Below, in pieces: positions 62,147 through 64,000 of a stretch of DNA of 64,000 nucleotides; position 1 is the first letter of the stretch, and each line of letters starts with the position of its first letter. The notes beneath the pieces were generated by a model, which saw nothing but the letters and a program-made list of their open reading frames with translations, was not told the origin of the DNA and did not search any database. This stretch comes from Tenacibaculum jejuense (lineage in GTDB: Bacteria > Bacteroidota > Bacteroidia > Flavobacteriales > Flavobacteriaceae). The stretch covers positions 1,591,501 to 1,655,500 of the forward strand of contig NZ_LT899436.1 of the NCBI RefSeq assembly GCF_900198195.1, written 5' to 3'. A program made the position numbers and the translations under genes.

Positions 62147-62377
62147 TTATTTTCTTCTAGAGCATCCAAACAAGCGTTTTTCTTCGATCATCTCAGAAAT
62201 TCCTGATGGTAATAATTCTTGCCAACCATCTTGTCCTTCTTGAATCTTTTTTAATACTTCTCTAGAGAAAATAGATAATATTTCAGGATCAAAATCCTCA
62301 ATGTCTACAAGTCTACCATTAATTTTAAAGAATTTGTATAATTCTTTAATTCTCGGATGTACTTTTAATGTATTCAT
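62147..62377 (-). CDS. Small conserved protein coupled to the upstream gene, function unknown
   Basis: This 76-residue protein begins at ATG 62377 (MNTLKVHPRIKELYKFFKIN). A longer frame from 62440 would add 21 residues that lie wholly inside the upstream gene. Segments LVDIEDFDPEILSIFSREVL and KIQEGQDGWQELLPSGISEM are helical; the end is CSRRK. The first 32 bases overlap the upstream 408-codon gene in another frame, so translation is probably coupled and the two may form a complex. I do not recognise the family. Confidence 0.72.
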   Translation of the reverse strand: MNTLKVHPRIKELYKFFKINGRLVDIEDFDPEILSIFSREVLKKIQEGQDGWQELLPSGISEMIEEKRLFGCSRRK

Positions 62378-63572
62378 TTGTTTCTTTGTCCTTGTACGGA
62401 TAAAGATATATTTTAAGATCTTTATAGAATAATTTCCCAAAAGCTTCTAAAATACCACCACTTATATTGCGGTAATATTTCTCATCAAAGATTTGAACTA
62501 GGTTATTAACCCCCATAGCAAGTCCCATTCTTTCTTTGGTAAATTCGCTAAAGTATTCTACTAATCTGTAGTATTCTTGATAATTTGTAATCATTACATT
62601 CTGACCTAATGAACATAATAATTCTGCACGGTCTAAGAAGTCACGTTCGTTAATTTCACCTTCAGCTCTTAAATTACTTAGCGTGATTTCGAAAATAATT
62701 TGTGTTTTTTCTGGGTTTACTTTTTTCTCGTTTAAGAATTGAATTTTAGACTTTTCGAACATATCCATGTTAACTTTAGTTACTGGTCTAAAGCTTCCAC
62801 GTAGGGCAAGAATATTCTTTTTGTATAAAACTTGAGCAGGTAATAAATTGTTTCCATCAGGACCAAACATTACAGCGTTTGTCATACCATTTTTAACAAG
62901 TTGTAAACTCATCAAACGATTATCTACATACATAAAACGAGGACCAGAGAAATTAATCATATCAATTTCTAGTTTATCCTTGTCTATATTGTCATAAAAA
63001 GATTTTAAAAGTTCTTTAGGATTGTCGTTTAAATAAAAAGCACCATAAATTAAGTTCACTCCTAAGATACCTAAAGTTTCTTGTTGAAGTTTTGCTTCTG
63101 TTTCTTTAAAACGTAAGTGTAGTACTATTTCATTATAATCTTCTAACGGATCTAATTGAAAACGGATTCCAACCCAACCATGTCCTTTAAATTTTTTAGC
63201 AAAATCAATTGTTGTTACAGTATTTGCGTAGCTAAAAAATAATTTTTCAGGATGTTTTTTACGATCTAAACGGTCTTCAATTAAATTAATTTCATGCCTA
63301 AGCATTTTCTTAAGTCGAGATTCTGTGACATAACGCCTATCATCTTCAATACCATAAATAGCATCAGAGAAATCTTTATCATAAGCACTCATTGCTTTTG
63401 CAATGGTTCCTGAGGCTCCTCCAGCTCTAAAGAAATTTCTTGCAGTCTCTTGTCCAGCACCAATTTCAGCAAATGTCCCGTAGATATTAGAATTTAAGTT
63501 AATTCTAAGAGCCTTCATTTTAGAAGTTGGGACACTGCTTATTTTTTGATCCCCTTTTAAGATTATAGCCAT
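62346..63572 (-). CDS. Conserved cytoplasmic protein of unknown function
   Basis: The protein has 408 residues with no signal peptide or membrane helix. The N-terminus MAIILKGDQKISSVPTSKMK is followed by YGTFAEIGAGQETARNFFRA, a glycine-rich GGASGTIAKAMSAYDKDFSD segment and mixed alpha/beta sequence, including MFGPDGNNLLPAQVLYKKNI and VNLIYGAFYLNDNPKELL. The N-terminal GAGQETARNFF could suggest a nucleotide- or ligand-binding loop. I recall close flavobacterial relatives but no proven function, and database names for this family are not consistent. A TTG-N21-TACATTTG promoter lies upstream (63597-63628). Confidence 0.75.
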   Translation of the reverse strand: MAIILKGDQKISSVPTSKMKALRINLNSNIYGTFAEIGAGQETARNFFRAGGASGTIAKAMSAYDKDFSDAIYGIEDDRRYVTESRLKKMLRHEINLIEDRLDRKKHPEKLFFSYANTVTTIDFAKKFKGHGWVGIRFQLDPLEDYNEIVLHLRFKETEAKLQQETLGILGVNLIYGAFYLNDNPKELLKSFYDNIDKDKLEIDMINFSGPRFMYVDNRLMSLQLVKNGMTNAVMFGPDGNNLLPAQVLYKKNILALRGSFRPVTKVNMDMFEKSKIQFLNEKKVNPEKTQIIFEITLSNLRAEGEINERDFLDRAELLCSLGQNVMITNYQEYYRLVEYFSEFTKERMGLAMGVNNLVQIFDEKYYRNISGGILEAFGKLFYKDLKIYLYPYKDKETNEYIKSTSEN

Positions 63573-63596
63573 TTTAGTTGTTTTTGTTTACGTTGA

Positions 63597-63628
63597 CAAA
63601 TGTACTGAAAATAGAAAGTATCAGTCAA
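63597..63628 (-). promoter_or_regulatory. Promoter of the 408-codon gene
   Basis: On the minus strand TTG (63628-63626), a 21-base spacer and TACATTTG (63604-63597) match the -33/-7 pattern. It predicts a start about 20 bases before ATG 63572 and lies back-to-back with the next gene's promoter. Confidence 0.62.
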
Positions 63629-63637
63629 TTTTTATCT

Positions 63638-63645
63638 TATTTTTG
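63638..63645 (+). promoter_or_regulatory. Putative -7 box of the MBL-fold gene
   Basis: TATTTTTG matches TAnnTTTG, eight bases before ATG 63654, so the transcript may be leaderless. Confidence 0.45.
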
Positions 63646-63653
63646 TAGAGACA

Positions 63654-64000
63654 ATGAATGATAAAAAAGAGTTAAAAGTAACATTTTTAGGAACAGGTAC
63701 ATCCACAGGTGTACCAATGATTACAAGTAAAAGTCCTGTAAGATTTTCTGAGAACCCAAAAGATAAGAGATTAAGATCATCTGTTATTTTTTCTTGGGAA
63801 GATAAAGGTGAAGAAATCAATTATGTGATTGATTGTGGTCCAGATTTTCGTCAGCAAATGATTAAAGCTGATGTAGATAGTATCAAAGGTATTTTATTTA
63901 CTCATGAACATGCAGATCATATTGCTGGTTTTGATGAAATTAGACCATATTATTACAAAATGGGTCCAGTTCCTATATATAGTGATGCAAGAGTTTTAAA
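63654..64000 (+). CDS. MBL-fold metallo-hydrolase (partial, PhnP-like)
   Basis: The first 115 residues are present; the gene runs off the right edge. FLGTGTSTGVPMI (residues 11-23) and the metal motif THEHADHIAGFDEIRP (from residue 83) identify a beta-lactamase-fold hydrolase of the PhnP/RNase Z-like group. VIDCGPDFRQQM matches the strand before the metal site. PhnP is a cyclic phosphodiesterase, but other members have other activities and no phn gene is visible. Confidence 0.88.
   Translation, partial: MNDKKELKVTFLGTGTSTGVPMITSKSPVRFSENPKDKRLRSSVIFSWEDKGEEINYVIDCGPDFRQQMIKADVDSIKGILFTHEHADHIAGFDEIRPYYYKMGPVPIYSDARVL

Overview
The window comes from a low-GC member of the Bacteroidota, almost certainly a marine Flavobacteriaceae (Tenacibaculum/Polaribacter-like). 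The evidence is type IX secretion (T9SS) cargo with type A and type B C-terminal sorting domains, a PorP/SprF protein, TAnnTTTG-type -7 boxes before many genes, the parA-parB-DUF5683-dapB-lepB-wbqC gene order, Bacteroidota-type lipoproteins and the absence of Shine-Dalgarno sites. It looks chromosomal. I saw no rRNA, tRNA, CRISPR array, insertion sequence or prophage.

Layout. 1-6.7 kb: the end of a membrane protein, two tandem Crp/Fnr-like regulators, then a tightly packed minus-strand operon parA-parB-DUF5683-dapB-lepB-wbqC. 7.0-10.4 kb: an accessory-looking cassette of two lipoproteins and a T9SS-exported subtilase that starts at a TTG inside the preceding gene. 10.4-16.8 kb: dnaN, an LpxR-like lipid A deacylase, two tandem PPK2 polyphosphate kinases, an ArsC-like low-molecular-weight phosphatase, a DUF2027/Smr protein and a cysteine desulfurase. 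17.3-35.2 kb: a giant adhesin locus (about 14.8 kb, about 30 Calx-beta repeats of 109-112 residues, type B T9SS signal), followed by PorP/SprF and an OmpA/PD40 protein, closed by a strong terminator. In the sequence as given the adhesin frame is broken by more than fifteen small indels, all inside the repeat array between about 23.68 and 28.76 kb.

35.2-43.9 kb: a membrane protein; a YdiJ-type FAD/Fe-S oxidoreductase, an Lrp/AsnC regulator and a DUF1338 (HglS-type) dioxygenase that together look like a 2-oxoadipate to D-2-hydroxyglutarate to 2-oxoglutarate module; a 52-residue Pmp3/YqaE membrane protein; and an M14 metallopeptidase. 43.9-55.5 kb, all minus strand: an alpha/beta hydrolase, a membrane LytTR regulator, an Mpo1-like protein, two secreted TonB-C-terminal-domain proteins, a cyclophilin-FKBP fusion, an outer-membrane protein, prfC, a TetR-controlled pair (DUF1348 plus a lipoprotein hydrolase) with two visible operators, and a lipoprotein cyclophilin. 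55.6-60.5 kb, plus strand: idi, a 6-pyruvoyl-tetrahydropterin-synthase-like gene, manA, kdsB, a HAD phosphatase, a CAT-fold acetyltransferase and two small conserved proteins. 60.5-64 kb: an ECF sigma operon with an anti-sigma-like membrane protein and a Spy-like periplasmic protein, a pair of unrecognised conserved proteins, and the start of an MBL-fold hydrolase running off the end.

The most notable items are the adhesin locus and its interrupted, hierarchically duplicated repeat array, the HglS-Lrp-YdiJ module, the lipoprotein/lipoprotein/subtilase cassette, and the TetR operator pair. All functions are assigned by reading motifs; no database search was run.
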